A stretch of 7,046 nucleotides of DNA. Source: Chloroflexota bacterium. GTDB lineage: Bacteria > Chloroflexota > Anaerolineae > DTPP01. Shown one piece after another: positions 1 to 7,046 of the stretch. A program made the translations under genes and the position numbers. The notes beneath the pieces are model-generated. The model did no database searches. It was not told the DNA's origin and was given only the letters and a program-made list of their open reading frames with translations. The stretch is taken from NCBI GenBank assembly GCA_012514615.1, contig JAAYZY010000212.1:1-7046 (forward strand). The letters run 5' to 3'. Position 1 is the stretch's first letter. Each line of letters starts with the position of its first letter.

Positions 1-1680
1 CGACCAGCTGGAGATGTAGGTATCGTCGGCCCCGCCGTAGCCGGCCACGCCCTGGCGGAAGCTGGCTTCCACGATGGTGGGCGCGTTGCTGGTGGCGATG
101 CGCTCCACGTCGATCATATGGAAGTAGTCGTCGCCATCGTCGCGGCTCCACAGGCGGAAGTCGCTGCCCACGTGGGCGCCGCCGCCGGTCTGGCTGTTGG
201 CGAAGCGGGCGTCGTTGAGCACCCAACTCTTGGTCTTCCACTGGCCGCTGTTCTGCTTGGCCACCACGCCGGCGCTCTTGTAGGCGTTGTCCACGGCGTC
301 GTACTGGAGCTCCCAGCGGTCGGTGCCCGAGTCGTAGTAGGTGACGGAGACTTCCACCGTATTCTGGCCGCCGTAGAGGTAGCGGTCGTCTACGTTGAAG
401 TACATGTAAGGGTTGCCGGACCCCTGGTCGGTGCGTCGGGTGTAGTAGCCTTCTGGCGCGCTGCTCACCTCCCATGCCGGCACGGTGCGGCCGCCGGGGA
501 CAGCGTCCACCTGGTAGAGCCAGAACTCGTAGTTGCCGCGGTCGGGGTACCAGGTGTATTGGGGGCTCGTCTCCCGCAGGGCCACCCACACGCTGGGGGT
601 GTCGTCGATGCTGCGGCCCAAGTAGCGGTTGGCGAACTCCAGGTAGGGGTAGCGGGCCGGCTCTTGGGTGAGGTACTTGTCCATGACGATGTAGTCGCTG
701 TGGCGGTCCAGCGCGGTGAGCACACCCCAGAGGGTGCCTTGCAGCCCGGGCAGCATGTAGCCGTAGGTCTCCCAGCCCACCGGCACCTTGTGGCCGTGGG
801 TGAACATGGGGTCGTGCTGCAGGGCGGCGTAGAGCGACGACAGGGGGTCGCGGTTCGTCAGGGCGTCGCCGTCGAAGCGCAGGCCGTTGTGTTTGAAGCC
901 GATGCCCAGCGCGGCGGCGTGGTCGGTGAACGCCTTGCGCTCGTGGTTGTCCAGGAAGAAGGGGGCCATCTGCAGCATGAGCGGGGTGGTGGGGAACGCC
1001 TCGCGGTAGACGTCGACGATGCTGTTCACTGTCTGCACCCAGAGGTCGCCGGTGAGCCCGGCGGCCTGTAGGCAGGGGTCGAAGTCGTTCTCGCAGGGGG
1101 TGCTCTCCCCGTAGATGCCGGTGCCGATCTCCACCCAGGCGATGCGCGGGTCGCCGTCGTAGCGGGCTCCGATGGCGCGGATCCAGTTGGCGTGTTTGGT
1201 GAGGTAGGTCTGGTTCCAGTAGCGGGGGATCACCCAGTTGCCGTTGCAGACCACCTTGGCATTGGGGTCCAGGTTGTACACCCACTGGGGAACGGCGTTT
1301 CCGCCGCAGCAGGTGCCGTTGTAGGTGGCGAAGCCCAGGCCCGCTGGCTTGCCCAGCGAGGCTTGGGCCGCGAGCCAGCGCTCCAGGCGGTCCCAAACGA
1401 TCTGCCCCTCGTTGGGCTCCAGGTAATCCCACATGAAGATGACGTTGCCCCCAACGATGGGGTAGGTGTTGGGGTCGATGTTGGTGGAGTCCCACAGTTG
1501 GTAGACGCCCGGAAACGGCGCCGAGGTCTTGGTCTCTGCCACGATGCCGACGGCGTCTGCCGCTTCGGTCTGCGGTGCGGGCTCTTGGGCCAGCCCAGCC
1601 GTCGCCAGGGCCCACAGGGCTGCCACCGCAGCCACCAGTCCAACCGCCCACTGAACACCTCGCCGCCTCTTCGCATCCAT
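1..1680 (-). CDS. Secreted glycoside-hydrolase-like protein with C-terminal beta-sandwich and DNRLRE-like module (partial, C-terminus off the left edge)
   Basis: The reading frame is open from the ATG at 1680 to the window edge, giving 560 codons without a stop. Residues 1-31 form a signal peptide: basic MDAKRRR, a hydrophobic stretch, then a likely cut after GLA, so the protein is probably exported. Residues about 55-350 look like a TIM-barrel hydrolase of the GH42/clan-A or DUF4832 kind. FMWDYLEPNEGQIVWDRLERW (about 82-102) resembles the barrel entry of these families. IAWVEIGTGIYGES (180-193) sits where the acid/base strand is expected (E184 or E191). VPVGWETYGY (299-308) could carry the nucleophile (E303). 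These catalytic assignments are inference. Residues about 410-530 look like a carbohydrate-binding beta-sandwich. From about 533, FRQGVAGYGGADDTYISSW matches the start of DNRLRE/CBM96-type domains. Five cysteines (124, 125, 145, 196, 203) could form disulfides outside the cell. The substrate is unknown. An in-frame ATG at 1704 is possible, but the ribosome site favours 1680. Confidence 0.85.
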   Translation of the reverse strand, partial: MDAKRRRGVQWAVGLVAAVAALWALATAGLAQEPAPQTEAADAVGIVAETKTSAPFPGVYQLWDSTNIDPNTYPIVGGNVIFMWDYLEPNEGQIVWDRLERWLAAQASLGKPAGLGFATYNGTCCGGNAVPQWVYNLDPNAKVVCNGNWVIPRYWNQTYLTKHANWIRAIGARYDGDPRIAWVEIGTGIYGESTPCENDFDPCLQAAGLTGDLWVQTVNSIVDVYREAFPTTPLMLQMAPFFLDNHERKAFTDHAAALGIGFKHNGLRFDGDALTNRDPLSSLYAALQHDPMFTHGHKVPVGWETYGYMLPGLQGTLWGVLTALDRHSDYIVMDKYLTQEPARYPYLEFANRYLGRSIDDTPSVWVALRETSPQYTWYPDRGNYEFWLYQVDAVPGGRTVPAWEVSSAPEGYYTRRTDQGSGNPYMYFNVDDRYLYGGQNTVEVSVTYYDSGTDRWELQYDAVDNAYKSAGVVAKQNSGQWKTKSWVLNDARFANSQTGGGAHVGSDFRLWSRDDGDDYFHMIDVERIATSNAPTIVEASFRQGVAGYGGADDTYISSWS

Positions 1681-1869
1681 GGATCCGTCGCTCCTGTCGA
1701 TCATCTGTAGTTGGGTCTGCCTGCGCGAGCCAGCCGAGGGGCGCCAAGACCGACAGAGGGTCCCAGAGAGGGCGCGCAGAGGCAGCCGTCGCAATAGGCG
1801 CTGGCCGTCAAGCGCTGTCTTGTATGACGTGGGTTGGGACAATCGGTCGCGGGCCAGCACGCCAAGTTC
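1681..1869 (-). other. Leader of the secreted protein gene, no recognisable element
   Basis: About 189 bases separate the predicted minus-strand transcription start (near 1869) from the start codon at 1680. Apart from the ribosome site I see only weak inverted repeats, such as GCGCT at 1798-1802 facing AGCGC at 1811-1815. I recognise no riboswitch, RNA gene or convincing small ORF here. Confidence 0.45.
1691..1695 (-). promoter_or_regulatory. Ribosome binding site of the secreted protein gene
   Basis: On the minus strand AGGAG lies 10 bases before the ATG at 1680. It falls inside the extension that would start at the in-frame ATG at 1704, and no comparable purine run precedes 1704, so the site decides for 1680. 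Confidence 0.7.
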
Positions 1870-1875
1870 ACTCTC

Positions 1876-1904
1876 ATCATACCAGGGGCTGGGAAGGGGG
1901 TCAA
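1876..1904 (-). promoter_or_regulatory. Sigma70-type extended -10 promoter for the secreted protein gene
   Basis: Read on the minus strand, TTGACC (1904-1899) is followed after exactly 17 bases by TATGAT (1881-1876). A TGG directly precedes the -10, which is an extended -10 motif. Each hexamer matches the consensus at five of six positions. Transcription would start near 1869. The placement upstream of the secreted protein gene supports function. No transcript data are available. Confidence 0.75.
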
Positions 1905-1913
1905 TAGTACTAT
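1904..1913. promoter_or_regulatory. 10-bp perfect palindrome between divergent promoters, possible operator
   Basis: ATAGTACTAT is its own reverse complement. It touches the -35 hexamer of the minus-strand promoter and lies about 36 bases upstream of the plus-strand -35. A dimeric regulator could bind here and affect one or both promoters. The palindrome is short, so chance is not excluded. Confidence 0.3.
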
Positions 1914-1948
1914 CGGGTCACGCCCGGCCCCCAACCGCCTCCGGCTTG

Positions 1949-1977
1949 TTGACACTGCCCATGCCGTGTGCTAGAAT
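1949..1977 (+). promoter_or_regulatory. Strong sigma70-type extended -10 promoter upstream of gap
   Basis: A perfect TTGACA (1949-1954) is followed by a 17-base spacer and TAGAAT (1972-1977), which matches five of six consensus positions. TG at 1969-1970 gives an extended -10. Transcription should start near A1984. Only gap lies downstream on this strand within reach, so the promoter most likely drives gap through a leader of about 326 nt. This is one of the best consensus matches in the window and fits a highly expressed glycolytic gene. Confidence 0.85.
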
Positions 1978-2086
1978 CAAGCCATGTCAACGCAGACACC
2001 CATGGCAAGGGGCCAGAGCTCTCCGCGCGCCAGCGCGCGAGACTCCGCGTTCTTTCCTCTCAGATCTCCCCCATTCGCCTGGGGGA

Positions 2087-2113
2087 AGGGCCGCCACAGC
2101 GCGGCGGCCCTTT
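2087..2113 (+). terminator. Terminator-like hairpin inside the gap leader, possible attenuator
   Basis: AGGGCCGCC (2087-2095) pairs perfectly with GGCGGCCCT (2103-2111) around a 7-base loop. The stem is nine pairs, almost all G-C. Only a short T run (2111-2113, then CT) follows, so termination may be partial. It directly abuts the preceding 7-bp hairpin (2067-2086). Its place about 130 bases after a strong promoter and 200 bases before gap suggests attenuation or the end of a small RNA. I saw no clear antiterminator pairing. Confidence 0.5.
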
Positions 2114-2294
2114 CTGCCTGGAAGCTCTCCGTACACGAGGGAACTCCCGATTCTGCCGAGCCTGCTGCGGCGGCCGGTGGGTCTCGCTTTCCCTGGGCCA
2201 ACCCGATTCTGTACAACAAGCAGCACACAGATACCGATCTAGCCTCGATGGCCAGGGTTCGCTAGGTGCGGGCCTGGCGCTCGATGAACAGCAA

Positions 2295-2300
2295 GGGAGG
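2295..2300 (+). promoter_or_regulatory. Ribosome binding site of gap
   Basis: GGGAGG ends nine bases before the ATG at 2310. This fixes the start of GAPDH at the [12 protein letters not shown] sequence instead of the long in-frame extension reaching back to 1968. Confidence 0.85.
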
Positions 2301-2309
2301 AATGGCATC

Positions 2310-3323
2310 ATGTCGGTCAAGGTAGGCATCAACGGCTTCGGGCGGGTAGGGCGGCAGGTGTTGAAGATCCTGCGCCAGGAGTACCGCGACGACTTCCAGG
2401 TGGTGGCGATCAACGCCCGCCACGATGCGGAGACCAAGGCGCACCTGCTGCGCTACGACTCCATCTACGGCCGCTACCCAGAGTCGGTGCAGGTCTCCAA
2501 CGGGAACATCCTGGTGGGCGGCGATGCCATCGCCTCGTTCTCCCAACGGGACCCCTCCGGCCTGCCCTGGCGGCAGATCGGGGTGGAGCTGGTGATCGAG
2601 TCGACCGGCGTGATCCTCACCGGCGGGCAGGCTTCGGAGCACATCGACGCCGGGGCCAAGCGGGTGATCATCACTGCGCCGGCCAAGGACGAGGACGCCA
2701 CCATCGTTATGGGGGTCAACGACGCGGACTACGACCCGCAGCGGCACCGTGTTGTTTCCAACGCCTCGTGCACCACCAACTGCTTGGCGCCGGTGGCCAA
2801 GGTGCTCCACGACCGCTTCGGCATCCTCAAGGGTTTGATGACCACTGTGCACTCCTACACCAACGACCAGTCGATCCTGGACCGCTCGCATCGTGACCTG
2901 CGGCGGGCCCGCGCCGCGGCCACCAACATCATCCCTACCTCCACCGGCGCGGCGGCCGCAGTGGCCAAGGTGATCCCCGACCTGGCCGGCAAGTTCGATG
3001 GCTACGCCCTACGGGTGCCCACGCCGGCCGTCTCCATCGTGGACTTCGCCGTGGTGGTGGCGCGGGATGTCACCAACGATGAGGTGCGCCAAGCGTTTCG
3101 CGAGGCCGCTGAAGGACCCATGCGCGGCATCCTGGGCTACGAGGAAGAGCCGCTGGTCTCGTCGGATTTCCGAGGCGACCCACGCTCCAGCATCGTAGAC
3201 GCGCAACTGGTGCAGGTGCGGGGCGGCAACCTGGTGAAGGTCGTCGCCTGGTACGACAACGAGTGGGGCTACTGCGCCCGGGTGGCCGACCTGGCCAAGC
3301 TCATGAAGGATCAGGGGATCTAG
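2310..3323 (+). CDS. gap: Glyceraldehyde-3-phosphate dehydrogenase, type I, with NADP-type cofactor loop
   Basis: The protein has 337 residues, the normal length for this cytosolic tetrameric enzyme. It interconverts glyceraldehyde 3-phosphate and 1,3-bisphosphoglycerate using NAD(P). The Rossmann motif [10 protein letters not shown] lies at 6-15. The active-site SNASCTTNC is at 150-158 with catalytic C154, and the general base is H181 in [10 protein letters not shown]. The C-terminal WYDNEWGY is at 314-321. After the second strand the sequence reads [13 protein letters not shown] (34-46). Strict NAD enzymes usually have an Asp where A36 stands (INDLTDA). Loss of that Asp plus R37 resembles NADP-using GapB-type enzymes, so an anabolic or dual cofactor role is inferred. 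The usual Lys in TGAAKAV is Ala here (TGAAAAV, 213-219). Upstream in-frame codons back to 1968 are non-coding leader. The gene appears to be its own transcript, as mvk downstream has a candidate promoter. Confidence 0.96.
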   Translation: MSVKVGINGFGRVGRQVLKILRQEYRDDFQVVAINARHDAETKAHLLRYDSIYGRYPESVQVSNGNILVGGDAIASFSQRDPSGLPWRQIGVELVIESTGVILTGGQASEHIDAGAKRVIITAPAKDEDATIVMGVNDADYDPQRHRVVSNASCTTNCLAPVAKVLHDRFGILKGLMTTVHSYTNDQSILDRSHRDLRRARAAATNIIPTSTGAAAAVAKVIPDLAGKFDGYALRVPTPAVSIVDFAVVVARDVTNDEVRQAFREAAEGPMRGILGYEEEPLVSSDFRGDPRSSIVDAQLVQVRGGNLVKVVAWYDNEWGYCARVADLAKLMKDQGI

Positions 3324-3359
3324 CATCGGGGGCGCGGCCCAGACGTGCCCTCGCCCGGT

Positions 3360-3388
3360 TTGCCGGATCTGCGCCCCTGAGGTATCAT
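3360..3388 (+). promoter_or_regulatory. Candidate promoter of the mvk cluster
   Basis: TTGCCG (3360-3365, four of six consensus matches) is followed after 17 bases by TATCAT (3383-3388, five of six). Transcription would start near 3395, some 22 bases before the mvk start codon. It lies in the 93-bp gap after gap, which holds no convincing terminator. Read-through from gap is also possible. Confidence 0.5.
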
Positions 3389-3405
3389 CTCTGACAGCGC
3401 AGCAC

Positions 3406-3413
3406 GGGGAGGG
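3406..3413 (+). promoter_or_regulatory. Ribosome binding site of mvk, close spacing
   Basis: GGGGAGGG ends only three bases before the ATG at 3417, four if GGAGG is taken as the core. The spacing is shorter than usual, but there is no better start nearby and the N-terminal PAKVILFGEH motif begins at residue 7. Confidence 0.6.
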
Positions 3414-3416
3414 TAC

Positions 3417-4346
<930 letters not shown>

Positions 4347-4364
4347 ATAACCGAGGGGGTAGGG

Positions 4365-5675
4365 ATGGATCTGCGAGACCTGTGGCAACGCCTGGCCGCT
4401 CAGGGTCAGACCTTGGCGGTGGACGAGCCGCTGTCGCCGGTGTACGGGGTGGCCGAGCGGCTCTTGGCCCACGCCGAACGGCCCACCCGATTCGCCCAGG
4501 TGGCAGGCAGCCCCTTTGCGGTGGTGGGGGGCCTGTGCTCTCGTCGGGAGTGGATGGCCCTGGGCTTGGGCGTGGCGCCTGCGGACCTCACGTCGACCCT
4601 GGAGCAGGCCCTGGCCCGCCCGACCCCTCCCCCCCGTTGGGAGAGCGGCCCCTGCCAAGAGGTGGTGCAGGAGCCCGCTGACCTGGAAACGTTGCCGATC
4701 CTCACCCACTTCCCGGGCGACCCCGGTCCCTACATCACGGCTGGCGTGCTTGCCTTCCACGATCCGCAGCTGGGCAGCCAGAACCTCAGCTTCCACCGTC
4801 TGCTGCGCCTGGACGGCCGTCGGTTGGCGGCCCGTTTGGTGGAAGGGCGCGGCGCGCACACGGCCTGGGCGCGCGCCGAAGGCGACCTGCCAGTGGCGGT
4901 GTGCCTGGGCGCGCCCATGCAGGTGCTCATGGCCGGGGCCATGTCGCCGCCGCCAGGGCTGGACGAGCTGACCTTGGCCCAGGCGCTGGACGATACGCCT
5001 CTGGTGCCCACGTTGGCTGGCGGTCTGTGGGTGCCGGCCGCCTGCGAGATCGTCCTGGAAGGGCGCCTGACTCACCACCTGGCCAACGAGGGGCCGTTTG
5101 TGGACCTGACCGGCACTCGCGATCCGGTGCGGCGCCAGCCGGTCATCGAGGTGGAGCGAATCACGCACCGCCGCGAGGCCATCTACCAGGCGCTGCTTCC
5201 CGGCGGCCTGGAGCATCGCCTGCTCATGGGCCTGCCGCGGGAGCCGACCATCTTCTCGGAGGTGAACAAGGTGGCCCGCTGCAGCGCCGTGCGCATCACT
5301 CTGGGCGGCTGTTCCTGGCTGCATGCAGTGGTGCAGATCCGCAAGGAGCACCCCGACGACGGCCGCCGGGCTGCCGAGGCGGCCTTCCGCGGGCACAGCT
5401 CGCTGAAGCATGTGGTGGTGGTGGATGACGACGTGGACCCAGACAACCCCTACGATGTGGAGTGGGCCATCGCCACTCGCTTCCAGGCCGGCCGCGACTT
5501 GCTGCTGTGGCCGGATCAGCCTTCCAGCTCGCTGGACCCCTCAGCGCGCCATGTGCCGGGGCAGAAGAGCCGTACGGACAAGATGGCCTTGGACGCCACG
5601 GTGGCCTGGGATACTTCCGCCGGCCCCAGCGACCCCGAAGCCTTTCGGCGGGTGATGACGACGCGCATGGAGTAG
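4365..5675 (+). CDS. UbiD-family decarboxylase (prenyl-FMN type), candidate anhydromevalonate-phosphate decarboxylase
   Basis: UbiD-family enzymes decarboxylate unsaturated or aromatic acids using prenylated FMN made by UbiX. This 436-residue protein is shorter than ubiquinone UbiD (about 490) and looks like the short archaeal type. Seen in order: QNLSFHRLLRL (139-149), in which N140 and R145 fit the conserved Asn and catalytic Arg; VPAACEIVLEG (223-233), with E228 as the likely metal ligand; NEGPFVDLTGT (241-251), where E242 and D247 would complete the Glu-Arg-Glu/Asp set; GGCSWLHAVVQI (314-325); HSSLKHVVVVDDDVD (344-358); and SSSLDPSA (387-394). Residue roles are by comparison from memory, not alignment. 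GAGGGGG at 4353-4359 is a ribosome site five bases before the ATG. The gene lies 18 bp after mvk, so the product may act on a mevalonate-derived phosphate, as the archaeal trans-anhydromevalonate 5-phosphate decarboxylase does. A role in quinone synthesis or aromatic metabolism is the alternative. Family is near certain, substrate is inference. Confidence 0.9.
   Translation: MDLRDLWQRLAAQGQTLAVDEPLSPVYGVAERLLAHAERPTRFAQVAGSPFAVVGGLCSRREWMALGLGVAPADLTSTLEQALARPTPPPRWESGPCQEVVQEPADLETLPILTHFPGDPGPYITAGVLAFHDPQLGSQNLSFHRLLRLDGRRLAARLVEGRGAHTAWARAEGDLPVAVCLGAPMQVLMAGAMSPPPGLDELTLAQALDDTPLVPTLAGGLWVPAACEIVLEGRLTHHLANEGPFVDLTGTRDPVRRQPVIEVERITHRREAIYQALLPGGLEHRLLMGLPREPTIFSEVNKVARCSAVRITLGGCSWLHAVVQIRKEHPDDGRRAAEAAFRGHSSLKHVVVVDDDVDPDNPYDVEWAIATRFQAGRDLLLWPDQPSSSLDPSARHVPGQKSRTDKMALDATVAWDTSAGPSDPEAFRRVMTTRME
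5669..5672 (+). promoter_or_regulatory. Ribosome binding site within the end of the ubiD-like gene
   Basis: GGAG in the last codons of the UbiD-like gene stands seven bases before the ATG at 5680. It supports that start and suggests coupled translation. Confidence 0.55.
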
Positions 5676-5679
5676 CGCA

Positions 5680-5874
5680 ATGCGAGAACGTGCGAGTCGG
5701 TGGCTTGTGGCGGCGGCCCTGTTGGTGGCTGGCGTGCTCATCTGGAACCGAGTGCGCATCGTCTTGTGGGTGCGCTTGACGCCCTGGCAGCTGCTGCTTC
5801 TCTTCTTGGTGGTGGCAGGGGTGGTCTTTGTGATCTTGGACCTTGTGTGGGGCCTGGTGCGGGGCCGCCGCTAG
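5680..5874 (+). CDS. Small two-helix membrane protein, 64 residues, unknown function
   Basis: The product has two hydrophobic segments, about residues 8-22 (WLVAAALLVAGVLIW) and 36-58 (WQLLLLFLVVAGVVFVILDLVWG). A basic N-terminus (MRERASR) and tail (RGRR) suggest both ends lie in the cytoplasm. The order helix, short NRVRIVLWVRLTP linker, helix with an internal Gly recalls LapA/DUF1049-type membrane proteins, but this is a weak resemblance. The gene begins four bases after the UbiD-like stop, with its ribosome site inside that gene, so the two are almost certainly cotranscribed. A clean start, a fitting ribosome site and strong membrane character argue that it is real despite its size. No enzymatic motif is visible. 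Confidence 0.75.
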   Translation: MRERASRWLVAAALLVAGVLIWNRVRIVLWVRLTPWQLLLLFLVVAGVVFVILDLVWGLVRGRR

Positions 5875-5888
5875 GCCTGCGTGACGAG

Positions 5889-5894
5889 AGGAGG
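5889..5894 (+). promoter_or_regulatory. Ribosome binding site of the GAF/PAS sensor gene
   Basis: A perfect AGGAGG stands seven bases before the ATG at 5902, an ideal spacing, and fixes this start. Confidence 0.85.
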
Positions 5895-5901
5895 CGGAGC
5901 C

Positions 5902-7046
5902 ATGGGTGCAGGGGACGCAGCGGCCGGCAACCCAAAGCCAACGAGCGGCCGGCTGCAAGCCCTGGGTGAACTGGCCAAAGTGGTGGCCTGCACCGACGAC
6001 AGGCAAGCGCTGTCAGAGGCGGCGTTGGCCTGTTCTCTGCAGATGCTTCAGTTTGAGGTGGGCAGTCTGTACGAGATCGACCAGCAGGCTGGCCTGGCGC
6101 GCTTGCTGGCTCACTGTGGGCTTTCCCCCAGCTTCGTGTCCATGGGTACCCGTCACATCCACGAACGGGTGCAAGCCGTCGCCCAGTCGCGTCAGCCGGC
6201 CCTGTGGGACGACTACTACCGCCAAGCCCAGATCACTGACCCCGACCTGCTGGCTGAGGGGCTCGGTTCGGTGGCCATGGTGCCGTTGGTGAGCCCAGAA
6301 GGCACCGTGGGGCTGATGAATCTGGCTACCCGGTCGCGGCGCTGTTTCAGCGAGGAGGAGCGGGCCCTGCTGGCCACCGTTGGAGAGGTGGTGGGCAGCG
6401 GTCTGGCTCGCCTCCGCGTGCTGGAACAGTTGCATCTGCTGCGCCGCGCCGTGGAGGAATCGGCCGACGGCATGGCTGTGTGCGATACCCGTGGGCTGGT
6501 GGTCTACGCCAACTCAGCCCTGGCTCGCATCTTCGAGCTTCCCTCCCCAGATTCGCTGGTGGGTCGGCTGGTGGCCGACTTCCTGCCCGACGACAACGGC
6601 GTAGCCTTGCGGGCAGAGGCCATCGCCAATCTCCAGCAGCAGGGTCGCTGGCGCGGGGAGGTCCAGGTGGTGCGGGGCGATGGCAGCCGCTGTGCCGTGG
6701 CTGCCTCGGTGGCGGGGCACGTGGACGACGCAGGCAGGCTGGTCTCCATTTCGCTGGTACTGCGGGATCTGACTGAGCAGCGCTGGCAGCAAGAGGTCTG
6801 GCGCTCGTTGGAGGGGGCAGGCCCGCTGCTGCTGCGCCTGCGTGAGCCCCAGGCCATCTACCAGGCTGCGGCCAGCCAGTTGGAGCGCTTGGGGTTGGAG
6901 GTGCTCCTCCTTGCCCGGCTCCCGCAGACGGGGCAACTGACCGTGGCCGCTCACAGCCTTCATCCCGAGCGTCTGCTTCATGGCCCTCTCTCCGTCGGGG
7001 CCCCGACCGAGGGGCCGCTGCCCGATTGGCTCCTGAGGGAGGGACA
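5902..7046 (+). CDS. GAF-PAS-(GAF) sensor protein, probable signal-transduction kinase or phosphatase (partial, C-terminus off the right edge)
   Basis: The frame is open for 381 codons to the window end. Residues about 26-172 fit a GAF domain: helix LGELAKVVACTDDRQALSEA, then SVAMVPLVSPEGTVGLMNLATR (123-144) and the FSEEERALLATVGEVVGSGL closing helix. A short helical linker (about 168-183) leads to a PAS domain (about 183-296), with VEESADGMAVCDTRGLVVYAN (184-204) and the typical end VLRDLTEQR (286-294). A second GAF-like domain seems to start near 315 (AIYQAAASQLERLGLEVLLLA) and is cut. No membrane segment is seen, so this part is cytoplasmic. Proteins built this way usually end in a histidine kinase, a diguanylate cyclase or a PP2C-type phosphatase; that part is outside the window. 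The ligand is not predictable. The gene starts 27 bp after the small membrane protein gene, so it may belong to the same transcript. Confidence 0.85.
   Translation, partial: MGAGDAAAGNPKPTSGRLQALGELAKVVACTDDRQALSEAALACSLQMLQFEVGSLYEIDQQAGLARLLAHCGLSPSFVSMGTRHIHERVQAVAQSRQPALWDDYYRQAQITDPDLLAEGLGSVAMVPLVSPEGTVGLMNLATRSRRCFSEEERALLATVGEVVGSGLARLRVLEQLHLLRRAVEESADGMAVCDTRGLVVYANSALARIFELPSPDSLVGRLVADFLPDDNGVALRAEAIANLQQQGRWRGEVQVVRGDGSRCAVAASVAGHVDDAGRLVSISLVLRDLTEQRWQQEVWRSLEGAGPLLLRLREPQAIYQAAASQLERLGLEVLLLARLPQTGQLTVAAHSLHPERLLHGPLSVGAPTEGPLPDWLLREG

Larger units (their letters stand above)
1984..2309 (+). promoter_or_regulatory. Long structured 5' leader of gap; candidate regulatory RNA
   Basis: The stretch from the predicted start of transcription to the gap start codon is unusually long and holds consecutive hairpins in its first 130 bases. 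GCCATG (1981-1986) faces CATGGC (2001-2006). CTC-GCGCG (2021-2029, one bulged C) faces CGCGCGAG (2034-2041). TCCCCCA (2067-2073) faces TGGGGGA (2080-2086). A 9-bp terminator-like stem follows at 2087-2111. The first hairpin begins three bases before the predicted start, so it may be incomplete or the start may lie slightly upstream. The second half (2115-2309) has no strong structure; CCCGATTCTG occurs twice (2146-2155, 2202-2211). I matched it to no known riboswitch, T-box or other RNA family. It could be an attenuator for gap or a short stand-alone RNA. Confidence 0.5.

Noticed and set aside
118..1071. 317-codon plus-strand ORF opposite the secreted protein gene
   Set aside because: The minus-strand frame has a signal peptide and recognisable modules; the plus frame is a Val/Gly/Ala-rich shadow.
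2146..2211. 10-bp direct repeat CCCGATTCTG in the gap leader
   Set aside because: Two short copies 56 bp apart have no mobile-element or operator context and could be chance.
1984..2265. 93-codon leader ORF whose ATG coincides with the predicted transcription start (leaderless candidate)
   Set aside because: It runs through strong hairpins, has no ribosome site, no recognisable domain and no coding-like third-position bias. RNA structure explains the region better, though leaderless translation is not strictly excluded.
1968..2309. Long in-frame N-terminal extension of GAPDH
   Set aside because: It would add 114 residues of low-complexity sequence before the canonical Rossmann start, begins upstream of the predicted transcription start, and a good ribosome site precedes 2310.
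2262..2891. 209-codon minus-strand ORF opposite gap
   Set aside because: It is a shadow of the highly conserved GAPDH frame.
3329..3377. Inverted repeat GGGGCGC (3329-3335) and GCGCCCC (3371-3377) after gap, considered as a terminator
   Set aside because: The 35-base loop is too long, no T run follows, and the right arm lies within the candidate mvk promoter spacer.

Overview
The window is high-GC bacterial DNA with dense gene packing, Shannon-like start sites and sigma70-type promoters. A bacterial mevalonate kinase of archaeal size beside a short UbiD-type decarboxylase, a large secreted carbohydrate-active protein with a DNRLRE-like module, and a GAF/PAS sensor together suggest a Chloroflexota (Anaerolineae-like) genome. 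That assignment is an inference; no rRNA or other phylogenetic marker is present.

Layout. Positions 1-1680 (minus strand) hold most of a gene for a secreted, glycoside-hydrolase-like protein. It has a signal peptide, a probable TIM-barrel, a beta-sandwich and the start of a DNRLRE/CBM96-like module cut by the window edge. Positions 1681-2309 are a 629-bp divergent intergenic region with two strong, back-to-back extended -10 promoters. The plus-strand promoter is followed by a leader of about 326 nt with four hairpins, the last resembling a terminator. Positions 2310-3323 encode glyceraldehyde-3-phosphate dehydrogenase, whose cofactor loop looks NADP-type. After a 93-bp gap with a candidate promoter comes a tight plus-strand cluster: mevalonate kinase (3417-4346), UbiD-family decarboxylase (4365-5675), a 64-residue two-helix membrane protein (5680-5874) and a GAF-PAS-(GAF) sensor (from 5902, running off the right edge).

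How the genes may work together. GAPDH is central carbon metabolism. Mevalonate kinase makes 5-phosphomevalonate. In the modified mevalonate route known from archaea, 5-phosphomevalonate is dehydrated and then decarboxylated by a UbiD-family, prenyl-FMN enzyme. The UbiD-family gene 18 bp after mevalonate kinase is therefore a plausible anhydromevalonate-phosphate decarboxylase, which would place an archaeal-type isoprenoid route in a bacterium. This is the most interesting lead in the window, but it rests on family, motifs and adjacency only. The membrane protein and the sensor share the apparent operon without a clear functional link.
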